Shown: positions 1 through 9,101, counted from the stretch's first letter. The stretch is 64,000 nucleotides of DNA from Tous-C4FEB sp044356555 (GCA_044356555.1 JBIKWB010000014.1:65626-129625), one strand, 5' to 3'. Numbers and translations are program-made. Notes: a model not told the origin generated them from the sequence alone.

Positions 1-438
1 GCGGCCCTCGCGGATGTCGTAGGCGAGGGGTTTTTCGCAGAACACGTCGATCCCACGGTTCACGGCAGCAATAAATGGAAGCGCGTGCCACTGCGGGGGA
101 GTTGAGATGATCACGGCTTCGAGGCCGGTGACGGCGAGCAGGTCCTCGTAAAGTTTAAATGTGAGCGGGCGTGAGCCCTGGATTTTTTCGATCTCGACGG
201 CCGTCGTTTCAAGGTTGGCGCTGTCGATATCGCAGATTGCGATGACCTGCGCACCGCCGGCTTTGTAGGCGCCCTTGGCATTGACCATGGCCCACCAGCC
301 GCAGCCGATGAGACCCAGCTTGACGGTGCGCGGAGCGGCGGGCGCGGGGGCGTCGGCGGCGCGGCTGCGAAGGGTGGAGAGCGCGGCGGCGCCGAGAGCG
401 GCTGCACCGAGAAAATGGCGGCGGTTGAAGGGGTTCAT
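1..438 (-). CDS. Gfo/Idh/MocA-family oxidoreductase, Tat-exported (5' part only)
   Basis: Only the first 146 codons lie in the window; the gene runs off the left edge. The protein begins MNPFNRRHFLGAAALGAAAL, a twin-arginine signal (NRRHFLG) with a hydrophobic stretch and an Ala-rich cleavage region, so it should be folded in the cytoplasm with its cofactor and exported to the periplasm. After the signal comes a Rossmann strand, LGLIGCGWW (about residues 41-49), then CDIDSAN and the lysine-containing EKP motif at about residues 134-136. These are the nucleotide-binding and catalytic-loop hallmarks of NAD(P)-dependent sugar or inositol dehydrogenases. Substrate cannot be told. The start at 438 is the ATG that gives a complete Tat signal. 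It is divergent from lysS. Confidence 0.85.
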   Translation of the reverse strand, partial: MNPFNRRHFLGAAALGAAALSTLRSRAADAPAPAAPRTVKLGLIGCGWWAMVNAKGAYKAGGAQVIAICDIDSANLETTAVEIEKIQGSRPLTFKLYEDLLAVTGLEAVIISTPPQWHALPFIAAVNRGIDVFCEKPLAYDIREGR

Positions 439-538
439 CGCGCGAGGCTTGGCGGGGCCCGAAGGGACGGAAAGGAGAAAAGCGGTCGCGGAATTTCCGT
501 TTGCCCCGTCGGGGACGGCGTGGCTTCGTGTTCCTTCC

Positions 539-2017
539 ATGAGCGACACCACTCCGGTTGATATCTCCAACGACCAACATGCCGTGCGGCGCAACAAGCT
601 GGCCGAAATGCGCGCCGGCGGCTTCGACCCGTTTCGGGCCAGCGTGACGCAGAGCCACTTCTCCGCCGACGCGATCAAGCTCTACGTCGCGGGTCAGGAC
701 AACGTCGTCACGGTCAGTGTGGCCGGACGGCTCGTGACCATCCGTGACATGGGGAAGAGCCAGTTTGTGAAGATTCTCGACCAGCAGGGTCAGATCCAGC
801 TCTACGTGAAAAAGGACGTGATCGGCGACGAGGCGTATGCTGCGTTCAAGAAATTGGACCTCGGCGACATTCTCGGGGCGACGGGCACGCTCTTTGTGAC
901 CAAGACGGGCGAGATCACCGTGCGCGTCGAACGTTGCACGCTAGTCTCGAAGGCGCTGCGGCCGCTGCCGGAAAAATGGCATGGGCTGAGCGATGCGGAG
1001 CAAGTTTACCGGCAGCGTTATCTCGATCTGATCGTGAACGCCGAGTCGCGCGCGCGGCTCATGCTGCGCTCGCGCGTCGTGTCGCACATCCGTCGGTTTC
1101 TCGAAGCGCAGCAGTTCATCGAGGTCGAGACGCCGGTGCTCGAGAGCACGGCGGGCGGCGCGGCGGCGCGGCCGTTCAAGACCCACCATAACGCGCTCGG
1201 CGTGGATTTTTTCCTGCGCATCGCGACGGAGCTGCGGCTCAAGCGCCTGCTCGTGGGCGGCTATGACCGGGTGTTCGAGATCGGTCGGATTTTCCGCAAC
1301 GAAGGCGTTTCGCGGAAGCACAATCCGGAGTTCACGATGCTCGAAGTCTATCAGGCCTACAGCGATCACCGCGGCATGATGACGCTCATCAAAGATATGC
1401 TCACCACGCTCTGCCGGGATGTGCTCGGAACGACGAAGATCAAACACGCGGCAAGCGGGCAGGAGATCGATTTTGCCGGCGATTGGCGCGAGGTGAACTA
1501 CAAGGATCTCATCCGGGAAGCGACGGGGGATTCGGAGTGGTTCGCACGCAGCAAGGCGGAGAAAGTCGCGGGTGCCGAAAAACTGGGGCTCTACGTGAGT
1601 CCGGCGTGGGAAGAGTTCGAGATCACGAACGAGATTTTCTCGAAGAAGATCGAGCCGACGCTCATCCAGCCGACCTTTGTCATGAAGTTGCCAAAGGAGC
1701 TGTGCCCGCTGGCCAAGATCAGCCTCGATGATCCGACGACGATCGACGTTTTTGAGCTGACGATCGGCGGCATGGAAGTGGCCCCGGCGTATTCGGAGCA
1801 GAACGATCCCGACGTGCAGCGCGCGATGTTCGAAGCGCAGGCCGGCGAGGAGAAGCAGAACATCGACCACGATTTCCTGTTGGCCCTCGAGCATGGCATG
1901 CCGCCGGCGGGTGGCATGGGCGTGGGCATCGACCGGCTGTGCATTTTGCTCACGGGCGCGGAAAGCATTCGGGATGTGATTCTGTTTCCGCAGCTCAGGC
2001 CGGGGAGTGGGACATGA
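539..2017 (+). CDS. lysS: lysyl-tRNA synthetase, class II
   Basis: Charges tRNA(Lys) with lysine in the cytoplasm. The product is 492 residues, the usual size for bacterial LysRS. An anticodon-binding OB fold lies at about residues 55-150. Class II motif 2 (RIFRNEGVSRKHNPEF) is near residue 250 and motif 3 (GGMGVGIDRL) near residue 457. The open frame extends 88 codons upstream, but that stretch is antisense to the preceding Tat-oxidoreductase gene and looks unlike LysRS; MSDTTPVDIS at 539 is where homology to the family begins. It is followed, after a gap holding a large inverted repeat, by lolC and lolD on the same strand, so it may head that transcription unit. Confidence 0.96.
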   Translation: MSDTTPVDISNDQHAVRRNKLAEMRAGGFDPFRASVTQSHFSADAIKLYVAGQDNVVTVSVAGRLVTIRDMGKSQFVKILDQQGQIQLYVKKDVIGDEAYAAFKKLDLGDILGATGTLFVTKTGEITVRVERCTLVSKALRPLPEKWHGLSDAEQVYRQRYLDLIVNAESRARLMLRSRVVSHIRRFLEAQQFIEVETPVLESTAGGAAARPFKTHHNALGVDFFLRIATELRLKRLLVGGYDRVFEIGRIFRNEGVSRKHNPEFTMLEVYQAYSDHRGMMTLIKDMLTTLCRDVLGTTKIKHAASGQEIDFAGDWREVNYKDLIREATGDSEWFARSKAEKVAGAEKLGLYVSPAWEEFEITNEIFSKKIEPTLIQPTFVMKLPKELCPLAKISLDDPTTIDVFELTIGGMEVAPAYSEQNDPDVQRAMFEAQAGEEKQNIDHDFLLALEHGMPPAGGMGVGIDRLCILLTGAESIRDVILFPQLRPGSGT

Positions 2018-2025
2018 TTTTTGAT

Positions 2026-2096
2026 CCACGGATGAACACGGATGGACACGGATTCATTTCCCAGCCTTATCCGTGTGCATCGGTGTTCATCCGTGG
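2026..2096. repeat. imperfect inverted repeat with 10-bp internal periodicity
   Basis: Two arms of 28 bases (2026-2053 and 2069-2096) pair with only two mismatches around a 15-base spacer. Each arm is itself a degenerate tandem of a 10-base unit resembling CACGGATGAA. The element fills the gap between lysS and lolC and ends 7 bases before the lolC ATG, so an RNA hairpin would sit on the lolC initiation region. No T-run follows, so it is not a classic intrinsic terminator. It resembles the repeats at 14231 and 39981. Confidence 0.85.
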
Positions 2097-2103
2097 TTAA
2101 ACC

Positions 2104-3339
2104 ATGCCTTGGTATTTATACCTCGCTCTAAAGCAGCTCTTCCCCACGGGTAGAAAGTTTCCGTTTTTCACGGCGATTTCGGTGCTCGGAGTGGCGCTCG
2201 GGGTGGCGTTGCTCGTGATTTCCACGAGCGTGATGGGCGGATTTGGCTACGAGATCCGGCGTATGATCGTCGATACGCAGGGCGAAGTGCAGGTGCGTGG
2301 TGAAGGCCTCATCGCCGATGCCGCAGGTTTGCAGGCAAGGCTCGCAACGGTGCCGGGCGTGGTGGCGACGACGCCGTTCGCGGAGGGGGTGGTCGGGCTG
2401 CAGTATGAGGGGAAACCCGCTTATCCCGCGATGCAGGGAATCGACATCAACCGCGTGAGTTCGGTGGTCCCGCTGGAGCGTTTCATCCGTGCCGGCCGGC
2501 TCGACGATCTCGATGACGACTCGATCATTCTCAGTTCGAAGCTCGCGCTGTCGCTCGGCGTGCGCATCGGCAGCCGCGTCGAAGTCTATTCGCCGCTGCT
2601 CTTGGAAAAGTTAAAAAACGACGAGGTGCTGCTGCCGCGCGAGCTGCGGGTCGTGGGGATTTTCGAGGTCGGGCACCAGCAACTCGACAGCTCGGTGGTG
2701 CTCGTGACCTTGCGGTCAATGCAGGAGCTCTACGGGCTCGGCGCCGCCATCCACGGCGTGAATGTGAAGATCGCGCCGAAGCTCGATGCGGATGTGGTCG
2801 CGACGCGGATCAACGGGGCTTTGCCGCCGGCGGCGCAGGCGCGGGCGCGCTCTTGGATGGAGGCCAACCAAGATTTTCTGTTCATCCTTCAGCTCGAGAA
2901 GAATATGATTTTTTTCCTGCTGACGTTTATCATCATCGTGTCGGCGTTTTCCGTGACGAGTTCCCTGCTCATTTCTGTGGTGCGGAAGACCCGCGAGATC
3001 GGCCTGCTCGGGGCGCTCGGCGCGCGGCCGGTGCAGGTGGCGGCGTGCTTTTGTTTTCAAGGGCTGCTCATCGGCGCCGTGGGGACGCTCGCGGGATTGG
3101 CGCTCGGGCTCGGCACGCTGCATTTTCGCAACGAATTGGTCGCGGGGTTCACGCGATTAACGGCAAGCGAAGAGGTGCTCGTGCGATTTTATCAATTCAG
3201 TCAGCTGCCGGCGCACACGGCGCCCGGCGATGTGGGATTGATCGTGGCGTGCTCGGTGGTGATTTCGACGCTGGCAGGTCTGTTGCCGGCGTGGCGGGCG
3301 GCGCGGCTGAAACCGGTGGAGGCCTTGCGCAATGAATGA
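2104..3339 (+). CDS. lolC: lipoprotein-releasing ABC transporter permease LolC/LolE-type
   Basis: Inner-membrane permease that extracts mature lipoproteins from the inner membrane for delivery to the outer membrane. It has 411 residues with one N-terminal membrane helix (about 20-42), a large periplasmic MacB-like domain, and three C-terminal helices (about 266-291, 309-337, 376-397) before the conserved tail PAWRAARLKPVEALRNE. That one-plus-three topology is typical of LolC/LolE. Only one permease gene is present, so the transporter may be a homodimer of this subunit with LolD, as in bacteria with a single LolF-like permease. Its stop overlaps the lolD start by 8 bases, indicating translational coupling. 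The hairpin-forming repeat directly upstream may affect initiation. Confidence 0.9.
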   Translation: MPWYLYLALKQLFPTGRKFPFFTAISVLGVALGVALLVISTSVMGGFGYEIRRMIVDTQGEVQVRGEGLIADAAGLQARLATVPGVVATTPFAEGVVGLQYEGKPAYPAMQGIDINRVSSVVPLERFIRAGRLDDLDDDSIILSSKLALSLGVRIGSRVEVYSPLLLEKLKNDEVLLPRELRVVGIFEVGHQQLDSSVVLVTLRSMQELYGLGAAIHGVNVKIAPKLDADVVATRINGALPPAAQARARSWMEANQDFLFILQLEKNMIFFLLTFIIIVSAFSVTSSLLISVVRKTREIGLLGALGARPVQVAACFCFQGLLIGAVGTLAGLALGLGTLHFRNELVAGFTRLTASEEVLVRFYQFSQLPAHTAPGDVGLIVACSVVISTLAGLLPAWRAARLKPVEALRNE

Positions 3340-3994
3340 GGCCATTCTCACGGCGCGCGGGGTGCGCAAGACGTTCATGAGCGGCGACCGCCGGCTCGAG
3401 GTCTTGGCGGGCGTCGATCTCGATGTGGCGGCGGGGGAGAGCGTGAGTATCCGCGGCGAATCGGGCTCGGGCAAATCGACGTTGTTGCAGCTTCTCGCCG
3501 GCCTCGACGCTCCGGATGCAGGGACGCTCGCGTGGGCCGGCGAGTCCGATACGGGCACGGCGCGGCGCGGGAGATTTTTGGGCATCGTGTTTCAGTCGTT
3601 CTATCTCATTCCGGAATTGAACGCGCGGGAGAACGTGCTGATGGCGCGCCGCATCCTCGGACCGATTGATGCGGCGGCGCGGAAACGGGCGGATGATTTG
3701 CTGGCCAAGGTCGGCCTCGCCGAGCGGGCGAAGCACCTCTCGTCGCAGCTCTCTGGCGGCGAGCGTCAGCGCGTGGCGGTGGCGCGGGCGCTGATGAATT
3801 CGCCTCGCCTCATCCTCGCCGATGAGCCGACGGGCAACCTCGACGAGCGCACGGGCGACGCGGTGATCGAGCTGTTGCTGGGTCTGTGCGCCGAGACGCA
3901 GACGGCGCTCGTGCTGGTGACGCACAACGTCGCTCACGCCCAAAAAACGCATCGCCAACTGGTTTTGCAGGGCGGAATCTTGGCCCATGGCTAA
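3332..3994 (+). CDS. lolD: lipoprotein-releasing system ATP-binding protein
   Basis: ATPase subunit that powers lipoprotein release by the adjacent permease. The 220-residue protein has Walker A (GESGSGKST, about residue 42), a Q-loop (FQSFYL), the ABC signature LSGGERQR (about 139), Walker B (LILADEP, about 160) and the H-loop histidine in LVLVTHN. The sequence belongs to the LolD/MacB class of ABC ATPases, and the direct overlap with a LolC-type permease favours LolD. It overlaps the upstream gene by 8 bases and the downstream oxidoreductase by 8 bases, so the three genes should be cotranscribed and translationally coupled. Confidence 0.95.
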   Translation: MNEAILTARGVRKTFMSGDRRLEVLAGVDLDVAAGESVSIRGESGSGKSTLLQLLAGLDAPDAGTLAWAGESDTGTARRGRFLGIVFQSFYLIPELNARENVLMARRILGPIDAAARKRADDLLAKVGLAERAKHLSSQLSGGERQRVAVARALMNSPRLILADEPTGNLDERTGDAVIELLLGLCAETQTALVLVTHNVAHAQKTHRQLVLQGGILAHG

Positions 3995-4970
3995 ACCCAA
4001 AATTCGCTGCGGCGTCGCCGGTGTGGGCTCGCTCGGTCAGCACCACGCGCGCATTTACGCCACGTTGCCGGGCGCGGAATTGGCCGGAATCTACGAGCCC
4101 AACGACGCCCGCGCGGCCGAGATCTGCGCGAAGTTCAACTGCCGGCGTTTCGCGACGATCGAGGAATTGGGCGACGCGTGTGACGCGGTTTCGGTGGTGG
4201 TGCCGACGGATCGCCATGCCGAGGTCGCGCTGCCCTTGCTCGCGAAGAAGACACACCTGCTCATCGAGAAACCGATCTGCGCGTCGCTGGAAGAAGCGGA
4301 GCAGGTGATGGCGGCGGCGCGAAAGCACGGATGCATCGTGCAGGTCGGGCACATCGAACATTTTAATCCGGTGATGGCGTTTCTGGAGAAACAGGTGGAC
4401 CACCCGCAGTACCTCACGGCGGAGCGACTCGCCCCGTATCAGCCGCGGGGCACCGAGGTCGGCGTGGTGCTCGATCTGATGATTCACGACATCGGGATCA
4501 CCCTAGCGTTGATCAAATCCCCCATCGTGAAAATCGACAGCGTGGGCGTGAGCGTGCTCTCGAAAACGGAAGACATCGCCAACGCGCGCATCCAGTTTGA
4601 GAACGGCGCGGTGGCCAACCTGAGCGCGAGCCGGATGAGCCTCAAAAAGGCGCGCGAGATCCGGGTGTTTCAGGATAACGCATATCTTTCGCTCAATTTC
4701 ATGGAGCAGAAAGGGCATCTCGTGAAGAAGAGCGACATCATCGCCTACGGGCTGAAGATGAAAATCGGCCTCGTGAAGGCGGGGGATGTGAGCTCAATTC
4801 CGGTGAAAGAGATTCCCATCGAGAAAGGCGAGCCGCTGGCGCTCGAACTGGCGTCGTTTGTGGAGAGCGTGACGCAGGCGCGGCAACCCAAGGTCGGCGC
4901 AGCGCTCGGCAAATCGGCGCTCGAAGTGGCGATCACGATCACGGAGCAGATCCGGGCGCAGAAACGGTGA
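3987..4970 (+). CDS. Gfo/Idh/MocA-family oxidoreductase, possible UDP-GlcNAc 3-dehydrogenase (GnnA-like)
   Basis: Cytoplasmic NAD(P)-dependent dehydrogenase of 327 residues. It shows the Rossmann motif GVAGVGSLGQHHARIY near the N-terminus, the EKPI catalytic loop near residue 94, GHIEHFNP, and DLMIHDI near residue 165. The combination of GH(I/V)E(R/H)FNP and DLMIHD is, from memory, characteristic of Gfo/Idh proteins encoded among lipid A genes in several Gram-negatives, where GnnA oxidises UDP-GlcNAc at C3 before transamination. Here it is coupled to lolD, with lpxB about 3 kb downstream. That supports an envelope role, but no GnnB-type aminotransferase is adjacent, so the substrate remains inference. 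The family call is secure, the specific function is not. Confidence 0.85.
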   Translation: MAKPKIRCGVAGVGSLGQHHARIYATLPGAELAGIYEPNDARAAEICAKFNCRRFATIEELGDACDAVSVVVPTDRHAEVALPLLAKKTHLLIEKPICASLEEAEQVMAAARKHGCIVQVGHIEHFNPVMAFLEKQVDHPQYLTAERLAPYQPRGTEVGVVLDLMIHDIGITLALIKSPIVKIDSVGVSVLSKTEDIANARIQFENGAVANLSASRMSLKKAREIRVFQDNAYLSLNFMEQKGHLVKKSDIIAYGLKMKIGLVKAGDVSSIPVKEIPIEKGEPLALELASFVESVTQARQPKVGAALGKSALEVAITITEQIRAQKR

Positions 4971-5006
4971 CGCCCCGCCGGCCGCCGCACCGGGCGGACG
5001 GGCGAC

Positions 5007-6350
5007 TCAAACTCCGCGCGGAGTGATGCGCATCGGTAGGCCGTGGCGGGGGCGGAGTGTCATGCGGCCCAGCGGTTCGACCGGATGGTTTTCGCGCAGC
5101 CGGAGTTTCCAGTCGCGCGTGATCATCGCGAGGAGGAGTACGGCCTCCATGAGGCCGAGGTTCTTGCCGAGACAGATCCGCGGACCGGCGCCGAAGGGGA
5201 TGTACGCGAAGCGTTCGACCTTGTCGGCGCGCGGCGGGACGAAGCGCTCGGGATCGAACTCGTTGGGGTTGTCCCAAAACAGAGTGTGGCGATGGAGCAC
5301 CCAGGAGGAAATCGTGATGAACGAGCCGCGCGGAATCTTGGTGCCGGCGATCTCGTCGTCGGCGACGGCTTACCGGGAGAACACGTGCACGGGCGGGTAG
5401 AGGCGCAGCGTCTCTTCGATGACGGCCCGCGTGTAGACGAGTTGCGGGTAATCCTCGATGGTCGGCGAGCGGGAGCCGAGCACGCGGCGGGCCTCCGCGA
5501 CGAGGCGCTCCTCGACGGCGGGGTGGCGCTCGAGCAGCCAACTCGCCCAGCTGAGGGTGATGGCGGTCGTCTCATGGCCCGCGAGAAAGATGGAGGCCAT
5601 CTCGTCGCGGGCGAGGGTGGGACTCATCGGTTGGCCCTGATCGTCTCGGAAGTTCAGGAGTAAATCGAGGAAGTCCTCAAAGTCGGTGCGTTGGCGCGCA
5701 TGGCCGGCCGCCATGATTTCGAGGAGGACCCGATCAAAGCGGCGGACCGCGCGGCGGCCGCGAAACCCGCTCAAACGGGGCAGCCACGACGGCAGGCCGA
5801 GGAGTTCCGCGGTATGCACCCGGCCGTGGGAGGCCTGGTATTCGGCGAAGGCTGAGAACAATTCGTGGACTTTTTCCCCGAGCGGAAACCCGAACATGAT
5901 CCGCGAAATGATTTCCGCCGTGAGCAGGGTGAACTCCTCGGTGACATCGACCTCGAAGCCGGCGGGCCGGCGCTTCCAATCGGCGGTCATCGTGTCGCAG
6001 ACCGTGGCGATCTCGGCGGCGTAGCCGGGCAGGCGGCTGATGTGGGTCGAGGGAGTAACGATGCGGCGTTGCCGCTGCCATAGAGTGCCTTCGCTGACGA
6101 AGAGCCCGTTGCCCAGCAGAGGCCGCAGCGCCTGTTCGTTGGACGGGCTTTTGCGGTAACGGTCGGCGCGGGCGACCATCACCTGTTGGACGCCGGCGGG
6201 CGAATTGACGATGAACATGCGGCGGCCAAGAATGTTTTCGACGATCAGTTCTCGCCGGTAATACGACTTCGGCCAAGCGGCGATCATGTTGTCTCGCGCC
6301 AGATTCAGATGACGGATCATGTCGCGCGTCTTGCGCAGCGTGGAAAGCAT
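5007..6350 (-). pseudogene. cytochrome P450, interrupted by one in-frame TAA
   Basis: Reading from 6350 down to 5007 gives a single continuous P450 frame of 447 codons broken only by a TAA at 5370-5372. The part before it carries the I-helix oxygen-binding motif AGHETT and the K-helix ExxR (EETLR). The part after it resumes immediately with AVADDEIAGTKIPRG and contains the haem-ligand loop FGAGPRICLGKNLG. The truncated product would lack the haem-binding cysteine and be inactive. A C-to-T change at a CAA codon would be enough to create the stop. There is no other frameshift, so the lesion is either recent, a sequencing error, or an unusual readthrough. Intact, it would be a haem monooxygenase of unknown substrate. 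Confidence 0.9.
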
Positions 6351-6417
6351 GGAAAGGCGGACCTTGGTTGCGCCTACTCGGTTGACAACGCCAAAGCGTG
6401 CGGCACCTCGAAATCCG

Positions 6418-7725
6418 ATGATGCGCCTGCCGTTGACGCCTGTTGAACGCTATTTCTACCACGATCACCGTGGATCCCACCCGGCGTGGATCCGCTATGA
6501 GTTCACTTTTCGCGGCGCGCTGGAGCGGGCGGCCTTTGCGCGGGCGTGGGGGCGGATCGAGGAACGGCATCCGCTCACCGGCGCGACGGTAAGCCGGCGA
6601 ACGTGGGGTGGACCGGTCTGGAACCTGGGGGCGGCGCGGCCGGAATGGGCGTGGCTTGGAACCGAGGAGCAGGCCGCCGCCGACGACGCTCGCGACCTCC
6701 ATGATCTCTCGACGCGGGCAGGATTGCGGGGTGTCGTGCGGGTGCGCGGAGCGGAGACGCACCTGACCCTGCTGGTGCATCACGCGGTGGCGGACGGGCT
6801 AGGACTGCTGGCGATCGCGGAAGATTTTTTCACGCTCTATGCGGTCGAGTGCGGTGCGGAGATCGCGTTGCCGGCGGCGGTGCCGTTGACCGCGCGGCGG
6901 GACCGTTCGTCCTTGCGGGGGGCCGAGGGCTGGCGGGAGTTGCCGTGGATTTTGATCGGAGTCCTCTGGGGGGTGGTGCTGGGCCGGCAGCGCGTCGTCG
7001 AGATGCGCGGAGCGGGAAGAGGTTTTGGCCGCCGCGAACTGGCGGCGCGCTCGTGGTCGCCAAGGGAAACGATGCAACTGAGAAAGGCGGCGCGGACGGC
7101 GGGAGCCTCCCTGCATGAGCTGCTCGTGCGTGACGCCCAAGCGGCGCTGAACGCGTGGTTGGCGCGGCACGCCCGGTCCCAGCCGGACATGTGGACCCGC
7201 TTTTTGGTGCCGGTCTACTTGGGGGGGGCGCGAAGCGAACCGCGGAGTTCGGCGCCCGCCCTCGGGGTGGCTTTGATCGAGCGGCGGGTGCGATCGCTAG
7301 GCCGCCGGGCCCGTCTCCTGCAACGTGCACATGAGGACATGGAATTCATCCGGGCGCGCGGGCTGGCGCGGGCTTTTAGAATGTCGATGTTGCTGCGAGG
7401 TTGGCTGCCGGGGCAGATCGCGCGCTACTGCCGACGGGCGGGCGCGCGCAGCACCTTGGTGTTGTCCAATCTCGGCAAGGTGTTTGCGCGTGGCCCGTTG
7501 GTTGGGCCCGACGGCGGGCTGACGGTGCCGGGTGCCGAGTTGACAAGCTTCGCGGGTTGGGGGCCGTGTCGCCCGGGCACGAGCGTGTTTGTCGTGACGG
7601 GAATCTACCGCGGGGCGCAATCGATTTGGACCAGCTTCGATCCTGGGGCCATGAGTGCCAGCGAGGCCGAGGATTTTGCCGGTGAGCTGGAAGTTCAATT
7701 ACGTCGATCGTTGGCTGGCGAATAA
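6418..7725 (+). CDS. condensation-domain / acyltransferase-like protein
   Basis: About 435 residues with HHAVADG near residue 120, which fits the HHxxxDG catalytic motif shared by nonribosomal peptide condensation domains, PapA-type acyltransferases and wax ester synthases. A later LSNLGKV stretch resembles the conserved second half of that fold. It is a stand-alone protein: no adenylation or carrier domain is nearby. Members of this fold move acyl groups from a thioester to an alcohol or amine. It starts 67 bases from the divergent P450 gene, so the two may once have shared a promoter region and a lipid or secondary-metabolite role. Start chosen at the paired ATGs 6418/6421; the longer frame overlaps the P450 5' end. 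Confidence 0.7.
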   Translation: MMRLPLTPVERYFYHDHRGSHPAWIRYEFTFRGALERAAFARAWGRIEERHPLTGATVSRRTWGGPVWNLGAARPEWAWLGTEEQAAADDARDLHDLSTRAGLRGVVRVRGAETHLTLLVHHAVADGLGLLAIAEDFFTLYAVECGAEIALPAAVPLTARRDRSSLRGAEGWRELPWILIGVLWGVVLGRQRVVEMRGAGRGFGRRELAARSWSPRETMQLRKAARTAGASLHELLVRDAQAALNAWLARHARSQPDMWTRFLVPVYLGGARSEPRSSAPALGVALIERRVRSLGRRARLLQRAHEDMEFIRARGLARAFRMSMLLRGWLPGQIARYCRRAGARSTLVLSNLGKVFARGPLVGPDGGLTVPGAELTSFAGWGPCRPGTSVFVVTGIYRGAQSIWTSFDPGAMSASEAEDFAGELEVQLRRSLAGE

Positions 7726-7934
7726 CTGCACCCGATAGACGGGGAGGACGGGAGATCGGGGTGATCCAACTGCCGCCGGCGGGCTTCAACGGAATGGCGG
7801 CTTTACAGCGTCGACGGACGGGGCGGCGAAGAAATCGCGTTTACGCCGAATCGCGGCGGGTGCACAGTTCGGCCTTAAACCCATGGCCGACTCTCTTTGC
7901 AACGCCGCGACGGAACGGCTGCCGTTTTGAAATT

Positions 7935-9101
7935 ATGACCACCGCCCCGCTGCTGCCATTTCGCCTGCCTGCGCCGACGGCCGAGCGCCTTGATGTGCTG
8001 GTCATCGCCGGAGAGCATTCCGGTGATGAGCACGCGGCGCGGTTGGTGCGGGAGTTTCGCGCGGAACAGCCCGGGGCGAAGGTCGCGGCGCTCGGTGGTC
8101 CGGAGTTGGCGGCGGCGGGCGCGCAGCTCTTGTATGACCTGACGGCGTCCTCCGTCGTGGGGATTGTGGAGGTGTTGAAGAATTACTCGTTTTTCAAAGC
8201 GCTGATGGAGGAGACGCTGCGGTGGATCGGCGAACACCGGCCGCGGGCGGTGTTGTTTGTGGATTATCCGGGGATGAACCTGCGGCTGGCGGCGGCGCTG
8301 CGGGAGCGCGGGCTGTCGGTAAAGGGCGGCGGGAAAATCAAAACACTGTTTTATATCTCGCCGCAGATCTGGGCGTGGAAAGCCAAGCGGAGGTTTACGA
8401 TGGCGCGTGATCTCGATGCGCTGGCGGTGATTTTCCCGTTCGAGGTCGCCTGCTATGCGGACACCACGCTGCCGGTGGACTTTGTCGGGCATCCGTTTCT
8501 CGCGGCCGACTACGTTCCGCCGGTGCGTTATGATTCGTCGGGGCCGATCCTTTTGTTGCCGGGAAGCCGGAAGCAGGCGGTGGGGCGGATTTTCCCGGTG
8601 TTGCTGGCGGGCTACGCGGAATTTTTGCGCGGCGGTGGGGATCGGGACGCGGTCGCGGTATATCCGAGCGAAGAAATTTTGTCCCAACTGCACGAGGCTC
8701 GGCCGTCGAAGCGGGTGAAGCTCGTGCCGACGGGTACGCCGGTCGCGGCCTCGGTTGTGCTCACCTCGAGCGGGACCATGTCGATGCACTGTGCGCTGGC
8801 GGGTATCCCCGGGGCGATCGCGTATCGGGCGAATTTTTTGACCTATCTGCTCGGGCGGATGTTGGTGAAGATCGAGTTCTTGGGCATTGCGAATCTGCTG
8901 CTCAAGGCGCCGATGTATCCTGAGTTTATTCAAGACGCGGCGACGCCGTCGGCATTGGCGGAGCAATTATGGGCGGGCTTGGAGGATCAGGCTCGCCGGA
9001 GGCAGACGATCGCACAGGCGGCAGAGTTGCGGGGGTTGCTTGAGCGACCCACGGGGGGCACGGCGGGGGCGTGGTTGCGGCGGCAATTGGCCGGGGGCTG
9101 A
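7935..9101 (+). CDS. lpxB: lipid-A-disaccharide synthase
   Basis: Membrane-associated glycosyltransferase that joins UDP-2,3-diacylglucosamine and lipid X to form the lipid A disaccharide. The 388-residue protein carries GEHSGDEHAARLV near residue 25, VDYPGMNLRLA, the highly diagnostic YISPQIWAWKAKR near residue 139, FVGHPF, LLPGSRKQ and SSGTMSMHCALAGIP near residue 277. The frame is open for 58 further codons upstream, but MTTAPLLPFRLP at 7935 precedes the first family-like sequence by a sensible distance. Together with lpxK at 32437 it shows that this organism makes lipid A and so has a true outer membrane. It converges on hemA across a 75-bp gap containing an 8-base direct duplication but no clear terminator. 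Confidence 0.93.
   Translation: MTTAPLLPFRLPAPTAERLDVLVIAGEHSGDEHAARLVREFRAEQPGAKVAALGGPELAAAGAQLLYDLTASSVVGIVEVLKNYSFFKALMEETLRWIGEHRPRAVLFVDYPGMNLRLAAALRERGLSVKGGGKIKTLFYISPQIWAWKAKRRFTMARDLDALAVIFPFEVACYADTTLPVDFVGHPFLAADYVPPVRYDSSGPILLLPGSRKQAVGRIFPVLLAGYAEFLRGGGDRDAVAVYPSEEILSQLHEARPSKRVKLVPTGTPVAASVVLTSSGTMSMHCALAGIPGAIAYRANFLTYLLGRMLVKIEFLGIANLLLKAPMYPEFIQDAATPSALAEQLWAGLEDQARRRQTIAQAAELRGLLERPTGGTAGAWLRRQLAGG

Noticed and set aside
275..538. N-terminal extension of lysS
   Set aside because: The 88 extra codons are antisense to the Tat-oxidoreductase gene and do not resemble LysRS; the family start is at 539.
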